Positions 6,985 to 13,764 of a DNA stretch of 15,201 nt are shown in pieces. Numbering within the stretch: position 1 is the first letter of the stretch; each line of letters begins with the position of its first letter. The notes beneath the pieces were generated by a model that was not told the origin of the DNA, ran no database searches, and worked only from the letters and a program-made list of their open reading frames with translations. The position numbers were made by a program, and so were the translations under genes. The stretch is taken from assembly GCA_947589135.1 (NCBI GenBank), contig CANPZT010000023.1:1-15201 (forward strand). The letters are read 5' to 3'. Source of the DNA: an uncultured Clostridia bacterium (GTDB lineage: Bacteria > Bacillota > Clostridia > TANB77 > CAG-508).

Positions 6985-7590
6985 TTATTTTCTTTTATCC
7001 ATAATTCCATCAATTAATCCATATTTTAGTGCTTCCTCTGCTGTCATATAATTATCTCTTTCTGTATCTTTTTGAATTGTTTCGATTGATTGACCTGTTC
7101 TATCACTTAAAAATTTATTTAATTTTTCTCTTGTTTTTACTAAGTGGTCTGCATGAATTTTTACCTCTGTTGCTTGCCCTGAAATTCCTCCACCACCGAT
7201 TAATGGTTGATGTATTAATATTTCTGCATTTGGTGTTGCAAATCTTTTTCCTTTTTCACCAGCTGCTAAAAGTGCTGCTCCCATACTTGCTGCCATTCCA
7301 ATACAGATTGTTGATACAGGACATTTGATATAATTCATTGTATCTATAATTCCCATTCCATCTGTAATAGATCCTCCTGGTGAATTAATATATAAATTTA
7401 TATCTTTATCTGGATCTTCTGATTCTAAGAATAATAATTGTGCAATTACTAAACTTGATGTTGTTGGATTAACATCTTCTCCTAAAAATATAATTCTATC
7501 TTTTAATAATCTTGAGAATATATCATATGATCTTTCTCCTTTACTTGTTTGTTCAATTACATATGGTACTAAACTATTTCTTTCTAACAT
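6985..7590 (-). CDS. clpP: ATP-dependent Clp protease proteolytic subunit ClpP
   Basis: ClpP forms the tetradecameric serine-protease chamber used by ClpX. The 201-aa protein has the catalytic triad S102 (in ASMGA), H127 (in LIHQPL) and D179 (in ERDNYMTAEEA). The oligomerisation region after the histidine reads IGGGGISGQAT, about three residues longer than the GGxxGQAT of the Escherichia coli and Bacillus proteins. The start MLERNSLVPYVIEQT is typical and the ribosome binding site AGGAGG is 6 nt from the ATG. It lies between tig and clpX, the tig-clpP-clpX order known from many bacteria. A terminator after tig (7674-7712) and a TATAAT at 7642-7637 suggest that clpPX also has its own promoter. 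No CtsR heptad repeat was found upstream. Confidence 0.98.
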   Translation of the reverse strand: MLERNSLVPYVIEQTSKGERSYDIFSRLLKDRIIFLGEDVNPTTSSLVIAQLLFLESEDPDKDINLYINSPGGSITDGMGIIDTMNYIKCPVSTICIGMAASMGAALLAAGEKGKRFATPNAEILIHQPLIGGGGISGQATEVKIHADHLVKTREKLNKFLSDRTGQSIETIQKDTERDNYMTAEEALKYGLIDGIMDKRK

Positions 7591-7636
7591 AACTTTCCTC
7601 CTATAAATATTTTTATATTAATTAAAAATCTATTTT

Positions 7637-7675
7637 ATTATATACTAAATTATTAAATAATGAAATAGAATTTCA
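7637..7675 (-). promoter_or_regulatory. Possible clpP promoter with overlapping palindrome
   Basis: On the minus strand a perfect TATAAT (7642-7637) has a poor -35 (TTTCAT) 17 bases upstream. The -35 overlaps the perfect palindrome TGAAAT-TCT-ATTTCA (7661-7675), which could be an operator. It matches neither CIRCE nor the CtsR site. Weak evidence in such AT-rich sequence. Confidence 0.35.
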
Positions 7676-7712
7676 AAAAAAGTTGAGATATTTTTTATTT
7701 GATACCCCAACT
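7674..7712 (-). terminator. Intrinsic terminator after tig
   Basis: On the minus strand AGTTGGGGTAT (7712-7702) pairs with ATATCTCAACT (7691-7681): 11 base pairs including two G-U, a 10-nt loop, then a run of seven T. It lies 20 nt after the tig stop codon, so most clpPX transcription probably starts separately. Confidence 0.8.
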
Positions 7713-7732
7713 TCTTTCTATGTAACTTTTTT

Positions 7733-9019
7733 TTATTTTATTTTTGCATTTTCTACTAGGAAATCAATAGCTTTTTCTGATTCAATTCCTTGTTTGATGT
7801 AATTCTTTACATTTTCATTTTTAAGGAATTCTTCATCATTTTCTTTTCCATAGTTTTTAGCCATTTCTTTCATTTTTTCTTCTACTTCTTTATCTGTTGC
7901 TTCTATCTTCTCAGCTTTGATAACTGCTTCTAATGCTAATCTTGATTTAATTGCTTTCATTGCTTGAGGTTCATATTCTTTTCTCATATCTTCATTTGTT
8001 TTTCCCATCATTTGAAGATATTGTTCTAATTTAAGTCCTTGATATGATAATCTTTGTTCTATATCTTTTATCATATTGTCAATTTCCATTTCAACCATTC
8101 CTGATGGAATATTTACTTTTATATTTTCACATAAAGCATCAATTACAGCATCTTGTGTTTCATATTTTGCCTTTTCTTCGTTTTGTTTTTGTTGTTTATT
8201 TTTGATATCTTCTTTTAGTTCTTTTAATGTATCAAATTCACTAACATCTTTTGCAAATTCGTCATCTAGTTTTGGTAGTTCTTTTTTCTTTATTTCATGA
8301 ACTTTTACTTTAAAAGTTGCATCTTTTCCTGCTAAATCTTTTGAAAAATATTCATCTGGAAATTTTACATTGATGTCTTTTTCTTCATCAATTTTCATTC
8401 CAATTACTTGATCTTCAAATCCTGGAATAAATGTATTACTTCCTATTTCTAGGTCATGTCCTTCTGCTTTTCCACCTTCAAAGGCTTTTCCATCAACAAA
8501 TCCTTCAAAATCAATTGTTGCAATATCTCCTTTTTCTACTGGTCTATCTTCTATTGTTATTAGTCTTGAATTGTGTTCTTGCATATGTCCTAATTCATGT
8601 TCGATATCTTCGTCTGTTACATTATACTCAACTTTTTTAATTTCTATACCTTTGTATTTTCCTAGCTCTGCTTCTGGTTTTGTTTGCATTACTGCTGTGA
8701 ATATTAAATCTTTTCCTTTTTCAATTTGTGTTACTTCTATGTCTGGTCTACTTACTACTTCTAATTTATTTTCTTTTACAGCTTCATCTAGTGCTTCTCC
8801 TGCTACCTCGTTAAATGCATCTTCATAAAAAATTTCTTTTCCATAATATTTTTCTACAATATTCATAGGTGCTTTACCTTTTCTAAATCCTGGAATATTG
8901 AAGTATTTAGCACTTTTGAAATATACTTTTTTAATTGCTTCCTCAAATTTTTCAGCTTCAACTGTGATTTCTAATTTAATTTCATTTTCGTTCTTTGTTT
9001 TTTCTACTTTACAATTCAT
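7733..9019 (-). CDS. tig: Trigger factor (ribosome-associated chaperone, peptidyl-prolyl isomerase)
   Basis: Trigger factor binds the ribosomal exit tunnel and shields nascent chains. I place the start at the ATG at 9019-9017 (428 aa, MNCKVEKTKNE): AAAGGA lies 9 nt upstream and the family usually begins this way. An in-frame ATG at 9037 would add six residues (MKGLKK), but has no ribosome binding site and would use the SD sequence itself as codons. The ribosome-binding signature GFRKGKAP is at residues 44-51, the same place as in Escherichia coli. The FKBP-like isomerase domain spans about 159-244 (VDGKAFEGGKAEG, IPGFEDQVIGM). The rest is the helical, charged C-terminal chaperone arm. It has its own promoter (9058-9085), is divergent from rpmB and precedes clpP. 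Confidence 0.97.
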   Translation of the reverse strand: MNCKVEKTKNENEIKLEITVEAEKFEEAIKKVYFKSAKYFNIPGFRKGKAPMNIVEKYYGKEIFYEDAFNEVAGEALDEAVKENKLEVVSRPDIEVTQIEKGKDLIFTAVMQTKPEAELGKYKGIEIKKVEYNVTDEDIEHELGHMQEHNSRLITIEDRPVEKGDIATIDFEGFVDGKAFEGGKAEGHDLEIGSNTFIPGFEDQVIGMKIDEEKDINVKFPDEYFSKDLAGKDATFKVKVHEIKKKELPKLDDEFAKDVSEFDTLKELKEDIKNKQQKQNEEKAKYETQDAVIDALCENIKVNIPSGMVEMEIDNMIKDIEQRLSYQGLKLEQYLQMMGKTNEDMRKEYEPQAMKAIKSRLALEAVIKAEKIEATDKEVEEKMKEMAKNYGKENDEEFLKNENVKNYIKQGIESEKAIDFLVENAKIK

Positions 9020-9057
9020 TTTTTTCAATCCTTTCATTATTAATCATAAGCTTATAT

Positions 9058-9085
9058 ATTATACCACATTTTTCCTATTTTGCAA
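9058..9085 (-). promoter_or_regulatory. Sigma-A promoter of tig (extended -10)
   Basis: On the minus strand TTGCAA (9085-9080) and TATAAT (9063-9058) are 16 bases apart, and the -10 is preceded by TGG, giving the extended TGnTATAAT form. It is back to back with the rpmB promoter. Confidence 0.78.
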
Positions 9086-9115
9086 GGAATTTTTTATATA
9101 TTTTTGAAAAAATAC

Positions 9116-9144
9116 TTGTTTTTTTTTCTTATTTGTGATAAACT
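9116..9144 (+). promoter_or_regulatory. Probable promoter of rpmB
   Basis: TTGTTT (9116-9121) and TAAACT (9139-9144) are 17 bases apart, with TGA before the -10 (extended -10 form). Both hexamers are imperfect, so the call is moderate. Confidence 0.5.
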
Positions 9145-9192
9145 TATAAACAGTCAATTTATTTTAAGATATTTAGGAGGTGCAATTTAGAT

Positions 9193-9390
9193 ATGGCAAA
9201 ATGTGAAATTTGTGAAAAAACAGCTAGTCATGGAAATAAACTTAGCATAACTCGTTCTCATATAAGTAAAAGATCACCACGTACTTGGAAACCAAACTTA
9301 AGAACTGTAAAAGCAGAAATAGATGGTGAAGTAAAAAAAATTCATGTATGTGCTAAATGTTTAAAAAATGGAAAAGTAAAAAGAGCATAA
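9193..9390 (+). CDS. rpmB: 50S ribosomal protein L28 (zinc-binding C+ form)
   Basis: L28 is a large-subunit structural protein. The 65-aa product matches the family: MAKCEICEKTASHGNKLS at the start, then SHISKRSPRTWKPNL and VCAKCLKNGKVKRA at the end. Two CxxC pairs (C4/C7 and C53/C56) mark the zinc-binding version, as opposed to the cysteine-free paralogue that some bacteria use under zinc limitation. The ribosome binding site is a perfect AGGAGGTG (9175-9182), 10 nt before the ATG. The stop codon lies in the loop of its own terminator. It converges on spoVM, an arrangement that I recall from Bacillus subtilis as well. Confidence 0.98.
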   Translation: MAKCEICEKTASHGNKLSITRSHISKRSPRTWKPNLRTVKAEIDGEVKKIHVCAKCLKNGKVKRA

Positions 9391-9403
9391 AGGCTCTTTT
9401 TTT
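9378..9403. terminator. Terminator shared by rpmB and spoVM
   Basis: AAAAAGAGC (9378-9386) pairs with GCTCTTTTT (9393-9401) around a 6-nt loop that includes the rpmB TAA. T-runs follow in both directions, so it can end rpmB on the plus strand and spoVM on the minus strand. Confidence 0.85.
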
Positions 9404-9414
9404 GTTGGTTAATT

Positions 9415-9489
9415 TTATTCTTTTATTCCAAATATTAATTTTACAAATCCCCTTAAAAATTTGGGAACTTTTTTTACTACAACTGTCAT
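9415..9489 (-). CDS. spoVM: Stage V sporulation protein SpoVM
   Basis: SpoVM is a tiny amphipathic peptide that recognises the curved forespore membrane and anchors the SpoIVA coat basement layer during spore formation. This ORF encodes only 24 aa: MTVVVKKVPKF, then LRGFVKLIFGIKE. Aligned without gaps to Bacillus subtilis SpoVM (26 aa, from memory), it keeps K7, P9, K10, F11, L12, G14, V16 and G21, including the central proline important for localisation. The ribosome binding site AGGAGG is 7 nt before the ATG, too good for chance. It lies 19 nt after the 49-aa membrane gene and ends 24 nt from the rpmB stop, tail to tail. In Bacillus spoVM also sits beside rpmB, downstream of prkC-rsgA-rpe, all of which occur in this window. 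No clear sigma-E promoter was found. Confidence 0.88.
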   Translation of the reverse strand: MTVVVKKVPKFLRGFVKLIFGIKE

Positions 9490-9508
9490 ATGTATCCCTC
9501 CTTTTTTG

Positions 9509-9658
9509 TTAACATGCAAGCCACATAAAGCCTACACAAACTATTGTTACACCAATTAAAAATAACCATCCTGTTATGGGAAGTAATAAAACTAATAAAA
9601 TTCCTAGTCCCAAACCTATTAGGCACACTGCTAATGTTTTCTTAAATAAATGTATCAT
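9509..9658 (-). CDS. Small two-helix membrane protein upstream of spoVM
   Basis: This 49-aa ORF is not assigned to a family I can name. It starts MIHLFKKTLAVCL after a good GGGAGG site 6 nt upstream. Residues about 8-27 and 31-48 are two hydrophobic helices separated by a Pro-Ile-Thr-Gly turn (PITGW), so it is an integral membrane hairpin with a short Lys-containing N-terminus, ending WLAC. It is 19 nt upstream of spoVM on the same strand and almost certainly co-transcribed with it, which suggests a role at the forespore or mother-cell membrane; that is inference from position only. Upstream, a TATAAT (9691-9686) has no good -35. The gene reads away from the divergent nth gene. Confidence 0.72.
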   Translation of the reverse strand: MIHLFKKTLAVCLIGLGLGILLVLLLPITGWLFLIGVTIVCVGFMWLAC

Positions 9659-9773
9659 TTTTTACCTCCCTTTTGCTTTTTGTATATTATATTACTATTT
9701 TTCTTTATTTGTTCCTTTTATGTAACTTAAATATAAATTGCTATTATTGTCCCGATTTATAAAAACACATCTA

Positions 9774-9802
9774 TTGCAAATTTTATAAACAAAGTATAAA
9801 AT
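9774..9802 (+). promoter_or_regulatory. Probable promoter of nth
   Basis: TTGCAA (9774-9779) and TAAAAT (9797-9802) are separated by 17 bases. The expected start near 9809 would leave a leader of about 20 nt before the ATG at 9829, and would lie inside the alternative TTG start at 9808, arguing against that start. Confidence 0.6.
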
Positions 9803-9828
9803 ATAACTTGAAAGGAATGATAATAAAA

Positions 9829-10464
9829 ATGAATAAGAATGACATTGTTGAATTAATCGAAAATTTAAAAAAGTCCTATCCAGATGCCACTTGTAGTTTA
9901 GACTTTGAAACACCATTTCAATTAGTAGTTGCAGTAATGCTCTCTGCTCAATGTACAGACGAACGAGTAAATAAAACAACACCAAAACTATTTGAGCGTT
10001 GTAAAACTATTCAAGATTTTGCAGACATCGATATTACTGAACTAGAAGAACTTATTCATCCATGTGGTTTTTATAAAAATAAAGCAAAAAATATTAAATT
10101 ATGTGCAAAACAAATTTTAGAAAATTTTAATGGTGAAGTTCCTCACACAATGGAAGAATTAATAACTCTTGCTGGAGTTGGTAGAAAAAGTGCAAATGTT
10201 ATTATGCTAGAAATATTTAAAAATCCACAAGGTATTGCAGTAGATACTCACGCCAAAAGAATTTCAAATTTAGTAGGCTTATCAAATCAAAAAGAACCTG
10301 AAAAAATTGAACAGGACTTATTAAAAATTTTACCAAAAGAATATTTTAAAGATGCAAATCATCTTTTAGTTTGGCATGGAAGAAATACTTGTATAGCAAG
10401 AAAACCTAAATGTAATATTTGTTCAATAAAACAATTTTGTAATTATTATTCAAATAATCATTAG
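9829..10464 (+). CDS. nth: Endonuclease III (DNA glycosylase/AP lyase)
   Basis: Nth removes oxidised pyrimidines and cleaves the abasic site in base excision repair. From the ATG at 9829 the protein is 211 aa, the usual length. It shows the LSAQCTDERVNK motif (39-49), the helix-hairpin-helix LAGVGRKSANV with catalytic K120, the GIAVDTHAKR segment with catalytic D139, and a C-terminal 4Fe-4S cluster loop with C188, C195, C198 and C204 in the classic C-x6-C-x2-C-x5-C spacing. An upstream in-frame TTG (9808) and ATG (9817) are less likely, because AAAGGA (9811-9816) must serve as the ribosome binding site and lies before 9829. The gene stands between the spoVM unit and a cysteine-rich small gene and appears to have its own promoter. 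Confidence 0.97.
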   Translation: MNKNDIVELIENLKKSYPDATCSLDFETPFQLVVAVMLSAQCTDERVNKTTPKLFERCKTIQDFADIDITELEELIHPCGFYKNKAKNIKLCAKQILENFNGEVPHTMEELITLAGVGRKSANVIMLEIFKNPQGIAVDTHAKRISNLVGLSNQKEPEKIEQDLLKILPKEYFKDANHLLVWHGRNTCIARKPKCNICSIKQFCNYYSNNH

Positions 10465-10523
10465 TTGTATTTATTGTATATTTTACTTATTTTTGTGCAT
10501 ATTATTCTTGCGAGGTGATTTTC

Positions 10524-10658
10524 TTGACCAATATAAATTGCTCTTTAAATTGTATTCATCAAAAAGATGGAAAATGCTCATATACTTCAGTTTCTCCATC
10601 CACACTTTCTTCTTCTGAGTGTGCCTACTTTGTTGATAAAAATAGCAAAAAATCTTAA
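10524..10658 (+). CDS. Small four-cysteine protein, DUF1540-like
   Basis: This 44-aa ORF begins at a TTG codon 8 nt after GAGG in a clear GAGGTGAT ribosome binding site (10512-10519). The peptide reads MTNINCSLNCIHQKDGKC at the start and SSSECAYFVDKNSKKS at the end. Four cysteines (C6, C10, C18, C33) with the spacing C-x3-C-x7-C-x14-C and the CAYF ending recall the DUF1540 type and related short clostridial proteins, which are thought to bind metal. Some databases label similar peptides hydroxymyristoyl-ACP dehydratase; nothing here supports that enzyme. It is 59 nt after nth, with no obvious promoter between, so it may be read from nth. The function is unknown. Confidence 0.72.
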   Translation: MTNINCSLNCIHQKDGKCSYTSVSPSTLSSSECAYFVDKNSKKS

Positions 10659-10688
10659 AAATTTTTATTTTATATTTTTAAAATTTAA

Positions 10689-10717
10689 TTGACAAATTTC
10701 TCCTAAAAGTATATATT
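10689..10717 (+). promoter_or_regulatory. Strong sigma-A promoter of the bactofilin-like gene
   Basis: A perfect TTGACA (10689-10694) and TATATT (10712-10717) are separated by 17 bases. The predicted start near 10724 gives a short leader carrying AGGAGG. Confidence 0.85.
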
Positions 10718-10747
10718 TTAACATATAGATATTTAGGAGGTATTAAG

Positions 10748-12112
10748 ATGTTAAAAAACAAATTTAAAATTATTACATTATTTCTAACAATTTTATTAAC
10801 AATTTCTATTCCAATTGTTAGAGCTAAAAACGAAACAGTTTCTTCTAATGATATAATGCTTATAAATAATAATGTTGTAGATGATCCTGAAGCAGATGAC
10901 CACCAACAAATAACTACAACAGATACAGCAAATACTGAAAATACTAATAATGAAGAAACTACTAATAGTGAAGAAGCTACTACTGAAAACACTACTAACA
11001 ATGAAGAATCTGTTGCTGAAAATGCTACAGAAAATCCAGAAGCTATATCTTCTGAAGAAACATCATCTGAAGATAGCTTTAAAAAAAGTGATATATATCT
11101 TATGGGAGATAATATTACTATTGATTATATAATAGATGGAAATTTATTTGTAATAGCAAATTCTGTTACAATCAATTCGCAAATAGGTGGAGATGCATTT
11201 ATTATAGCAGATTCAATTACAATTGAAGAACAAGGATATGTTTTTAGTAATTTGTTTGCTATGTCTGACAATTTAGATATTAAAGGAGTTGTCTATGATG
11301 TATATGCTTTATCTCAAAAAGCAAACATAGCAGGATACATATATAGAGATTTAAAAATAAGTTCAGATGATTTATCTATCTCTGGTGTTGTTGGAAGAAA
11401 TGCTTTTGTTAATTGTTCTAACCTTACATTTGCACAAGCAAATGAAGCAGAAAATAGTGAATCTACAATTACTTCAAATGGTTCTATTAATGGTAATTTA
11501 AACTATTGTGCACCTAGTGAAATCTTAATTCCAGAGGGTGCAGTTTCTGGAGAAACTAATTATACAAAAGAAATTGTATCAGACAAAGATTCATTTAATT
11601 TACAAGATGCAATTCTTTCACTTGTAGCATTAATTGCAACTGTAGTTATTATTTGGCTTGTATGTTTATGGCTAGCACCTAAATTCTTAGATAATACTGT
11701 TCAACTAATTACTAAAAAGACTCTACCAGTCATAGCTTATGGAATATTAACTCCAATAGTTATTGTTATAGCATCTATCATCGCATTTATTCTAGGAATT
11801 ACTGCAAAAATTGGATTATTAGCACTTATGGTATTATTTATATTAATAGTAATTGGTTCTCCAATATTTATCATAACAATTAATAATATCATTTGTAATA
11901 AACTAAAAATAGAAAAAACAGCTAAAACTTTTGGTATGCTAATTTTATCTTCTATTGTATTATGGTTAATTAAATTAATTCCTTATGTTGGATCTATTGT
12001 AGGACTAATTACAGGAATTATAGGTCTAGGAATCGTTACTATGAGCTTATTAAAAAAAGATAAAATTAAAGAAACAGATAAAAATACTGATAAAAATAAA
12101 GATGTAAAATAA
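10748..12112 (+). CDS. Secreted bactofilin-like beta-solenoid protein with C-terminal membrane domain
   Basis: This 454-aa protein has a signal peptide (residues 1-26, basic start, hydrophobic core, VRA before the likely cut). A low-complexity Thr/Glu/Asn/Ser linker spans about 45-110. Residues 115-270 hold short repeated strands of the type DGNLFVIANSVTI, GGDAFIIADSITI and SNLFAMSDNLDI, the pattern of polymer-forming (bactofilin) right-handed beta-helices. The C-terminus carries about four membrane helices (288-308, 327-350, 353-378, 392-432) with Gly/Pro-rich turns, then a Lys/Asp tail. The architecture implies an extracytoplasmic scaffold tethered to the membrane, unlike classical cytoplasmic bactofilins. 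The function is unknown. AGGAGG lies 7 nt before the ATG; it has its own strong promoter and terminator, so it is monocistronic. It converges on rpe. Confidence 0.8.
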   Translation: MLKNKFKIITLFLTILLTISIPIVRAKNETVSSNDIMLINNNVVDDPEADDHQQITTTDTANTENTNNEETTNSEEATTENTTNNEESVAENATENPEAISSEETSSEDSFKKSDIYLMGDNITIDYIIDGNLFVIANSVTINSQIGGDAFIIADSITIEEQGYVFSNLFAMSDNLDIKGVVYDVYALSQKANIAGYIYRDLKISSDDLSISGVVGRNAFVNCSNLTFAQANEAENSESTITSNGSINGNLNYCAPSEILIPEGAVSGETNYTKEIVSDKDSFNLQDAILSLVALIATVVIIWLVCLWLAPKFLDNTVQLITKKTLPVIAYGILTPIVIVIASIIAFILGITAKIGLLALMVLFILIVIGSPIFIITINNIICNKLKIEKTAKTFGMLILSSIVLWLIKLIPYVGSIVGLITGIIGLGIVTMSLLKKDKIKETDKNTDKNKDVK

Positions 12113-12144
12113 TATTTTATATATTTAATATTTATACTTAAAAA

Positions 12145-12192
12145 ATGAGTTTGAGATTTTAAATATTTTAAAAATCTTAAACTCATCTTTTA
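12145..12192. terminator. Bidirectional terminator between the bactofilin-like gene and rpe
   Basis: ATGAGTTTGAGATTTT (12145-12160) pairs with 12171-12186 over 16 bp with one G-U pair and a 10-nt loop. CTTTTATTTT follows on the plus strand and a T-run on the minus strand. It serves both convergent genes. Confidence 0.88.
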
Positions 12193-12198
12193 TTTTAC

Positions 12199-12864
12199 TT
12201 ATTTTCCATACTTTAATTCATCTATAATTGTTTTGTAATCTTTTGCCATTAAGATTGCCGTACCTGAAACTAATATATTTGCACCTGCTTTTTTTATCAT
12301 TGGAGCTGTTTTTAAATTAATTCCACCATCTGCTTCGATATCAATATCAATTTTATTATTTTCAATATATTTTTTTAATTTTCCAATTTTACTTACCATA
12401 TCAGTTAGTAAAGTTTGACCTCCCTTTCCTGGCTCAACTGTCATTATTAAACATATATGAATATATGGAAGGAACTCATATATTTCCTCTATTTTGGTAT
12501 CTGGTTTTACTGATAGTCCAACTCTACAATGATTTTCTTTTATGTAGTTAATTATTTCATACACTTCTTCTTTATCTTTGCATGCTTCATAATGAAATGT
12601 AATAATATTAGGTTCTACTGCTATAAAATCTTTAATTGCAGCTTTTACATCTTGTACCATTAAGTGTACATCTAATGGTAGATTAGAAATTCTTTTAATA
12701 TATGATGAATATTCCAACATTTTTTGATAAGTATTTTTTTCTACAAATTTACCATCCATTACATCAATATGAAAATAATCTGTTTTTGCTTTTTCTAATG
12801 CAAAAAATGTTTTTGATTCTTCTCCTTTTTTTACAGAGAGAATAGATGTTGAAATTTCTACCAT
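12199..12864 (-). CDS. rpe: Ribulose-phosphate 3-epimerase family protein
   Basis: Rpe interconverts ribulose 5-phosphate and xylulose 5-phosphate in the pentose phosphate pathway. The 221-aa TIM-barrel protein keeps the metal and catalytic residues H32 and D34 (FHIDVMDGKFV), H67 (DVHLMV) and D179 (EADGGINL), and the phosphate-binding SGTAI near the end. It is fairly divergent: the loop normally reading VNPGFGGQ is VEPGKGGQ (143-150), and FVPN after the first motif is FVEKN. A related sugar-phosphate epimerase specificity is therefore possible, although position supports rpe. Its start overlaps the end of rsgA by 7 nt, and AGGAGG lies inside rsgA 10 nt upstream, so the two are translationally linked. 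prkC-rsgA-rpe order is conserved across Bacillota. Confidence 0.9.
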   Translation of the reverse strand: MVEISTSILSVKKGEESKTFFALEKAKTDYFHIDVMDGKFVEKNTYQKMLEYSSYIKRISNLPLDVHLMVQDVKAAIKDFIAVEPNIITFHYEACKDKEEVYEIINYIKENHCRVGLSVKPDTKIEEIYEFLPYIHICLIMTVEPGKGGQTLLTDMVSKIGKLKKYIENNKIDIDIEADGGINLKTAPMIKKAGANILVSGTAILMAKDYKTIIDELKYGK

Positions 12865-13742
12865 TTTCTATGTTCCTCCTTATCTTTTAATTCTTGATAT
12901 ATCTTGCAAAACCTATCATATCTTGATTGTTCTATTTTTCCAGCATTTATTGCTTTTTTAATTCCACAATTTTCTTCTTTTATGTGAGTACAACCTATAA
13001 ATTCACATTGTTGTATATTTTCTTTAAATTCCTTGAAATATTTAGCTAATTCATTGCTTTGTATTTCTGAAATATCAAAAGTTGAAAAACCTGGTGTATC
13101 TGCTATATAAGTATTATCTTCTATTTTATATAATTTTATTGCTGTTGTTGTATTTTTTCCTCTTTTATTTTTTTTACTAATTTCTCCTTCTTCAGTAATA
13201 TCTTTTTCAAATATTCCATTTATCAATGTTGATTTTCCTACACCAGAGTTTCCTGAAAAAGCATTCATATTATTTCTTAGTTCTTTTTTTAATGCATCAA
13301 TACCTTTTCTATTTTTTGCTTCTGTCTCTATTACTTTATATCCTATTTTTCGATACGTATTCTTTATTTGCCTAAATTGCTTGTCTTCATCTAAATCTGT
13401 CTTATTTAAAACAATTAATGGTTTAATACCTAAAAATTCTGAAAATGCTAATTGTTTATCTAACATTAACAAATCTGGTTTTGGATTTTTACTTGATATA
13501 ACAAATATAATTTGAGTGATATTAGAAATTCTTGGTCTTTTAATATATACTTTTCTCGGTTCAATCTCATTAATTACTGCCGTGCTATTTTCTTCATCTG
13601 TTATTTCTATTTTTACAATATCTCCAACAACTGGTGATATCTCATTTTTTTTTAACTTACCTCTTGCTGTTGCTTCATATATCTTTTTATTTACTTCTAT
13701 ATAGTATAAATTTGAGATATTTGCTACAATTAATCCCTGCAT
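12858..13742 (-). CDS. rsgA: Ribosome small subunit-dependent GTPase RsgA
   Basis: RsgA (YloQ/CpgA) is a circularly permuted GTPase that helps to mature the 30S subunit; in Bacillus it is reported to be phosphorylated by PrkC, its neighbour here. The 294-aa protein has an N-terminal OB-fold (about 1-70) and a permuted G domain: NKTD (113-116, G4) comes before the P-loop GNSGVGKS (164-171, G1), then the switch threonines TTT (198-200) and DTPGF (215-219, G3). The C-terminal zinc finger has C246, C251, H253 and C259. GGAGG is only 4 nt before the ATG. A GC-rich hairpin (13765-13789) lies in the 106-nt gap to prkC. Confidence 0.97.
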   Translation of the reverse strand: MQGLIVANISNLYYIEVNKKIYEATARGKLKKNEISPVVGDIVKIEITDEENSTAVINEIEPRKVYIKRPRISNITQIIFVISSKNPKPDLLMLDKQLAFSEFLGIKPLIVLNKTDLDEDKQFRQIKNTYRKIGYKVIETEAKNRKGIDALKKELRNNMNAFSGNSGVGKSTLINGIFEKDITEEGEISKKNKRGKNTTTAIKLYKIEDNTYIADTPGFSTFDISEIQSNELAKYFKEFKENIQQCEFIGCTHIKEENCGIKKAINAGKIEQSRYDRFCKIYQELKDKEEHRKW

Positions 13743-13764
13743 TTTTCCTCCATTTTAATTTTAT

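Noticed and set aside
9020..9037. Upstream ATG adding MKGLKK to trigger factor
   Set aside because: There is no ribosome binding site before it, and AAAGGA between the two ATGs fits the downstream start.
9808..9828. TTG start that would extend Nth by seven residues
   Set aside because: It would consume the only ribosome binding site (AAAGGA) as codons and would lie at the predicted transcription start; the ATG at 9829 gives the standard length.
9695..9985. 96-codon minus-strand frame overlapping the 5' end of nth
   Set aside because: It overlaps a secure Nth coding sequence, has no recognisable features, and its Cys/aromatic-rich composition is typical of antisense AT-rich DNA.
10678..11001. 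107-codon minus-strand frame over the start of the bactofilin-like gene
   Set aside because: Its Val/Ser repeats are just the antisense of the Thr/Glu/Asn-rich linker; it would also span the strong plus-strand promoter.
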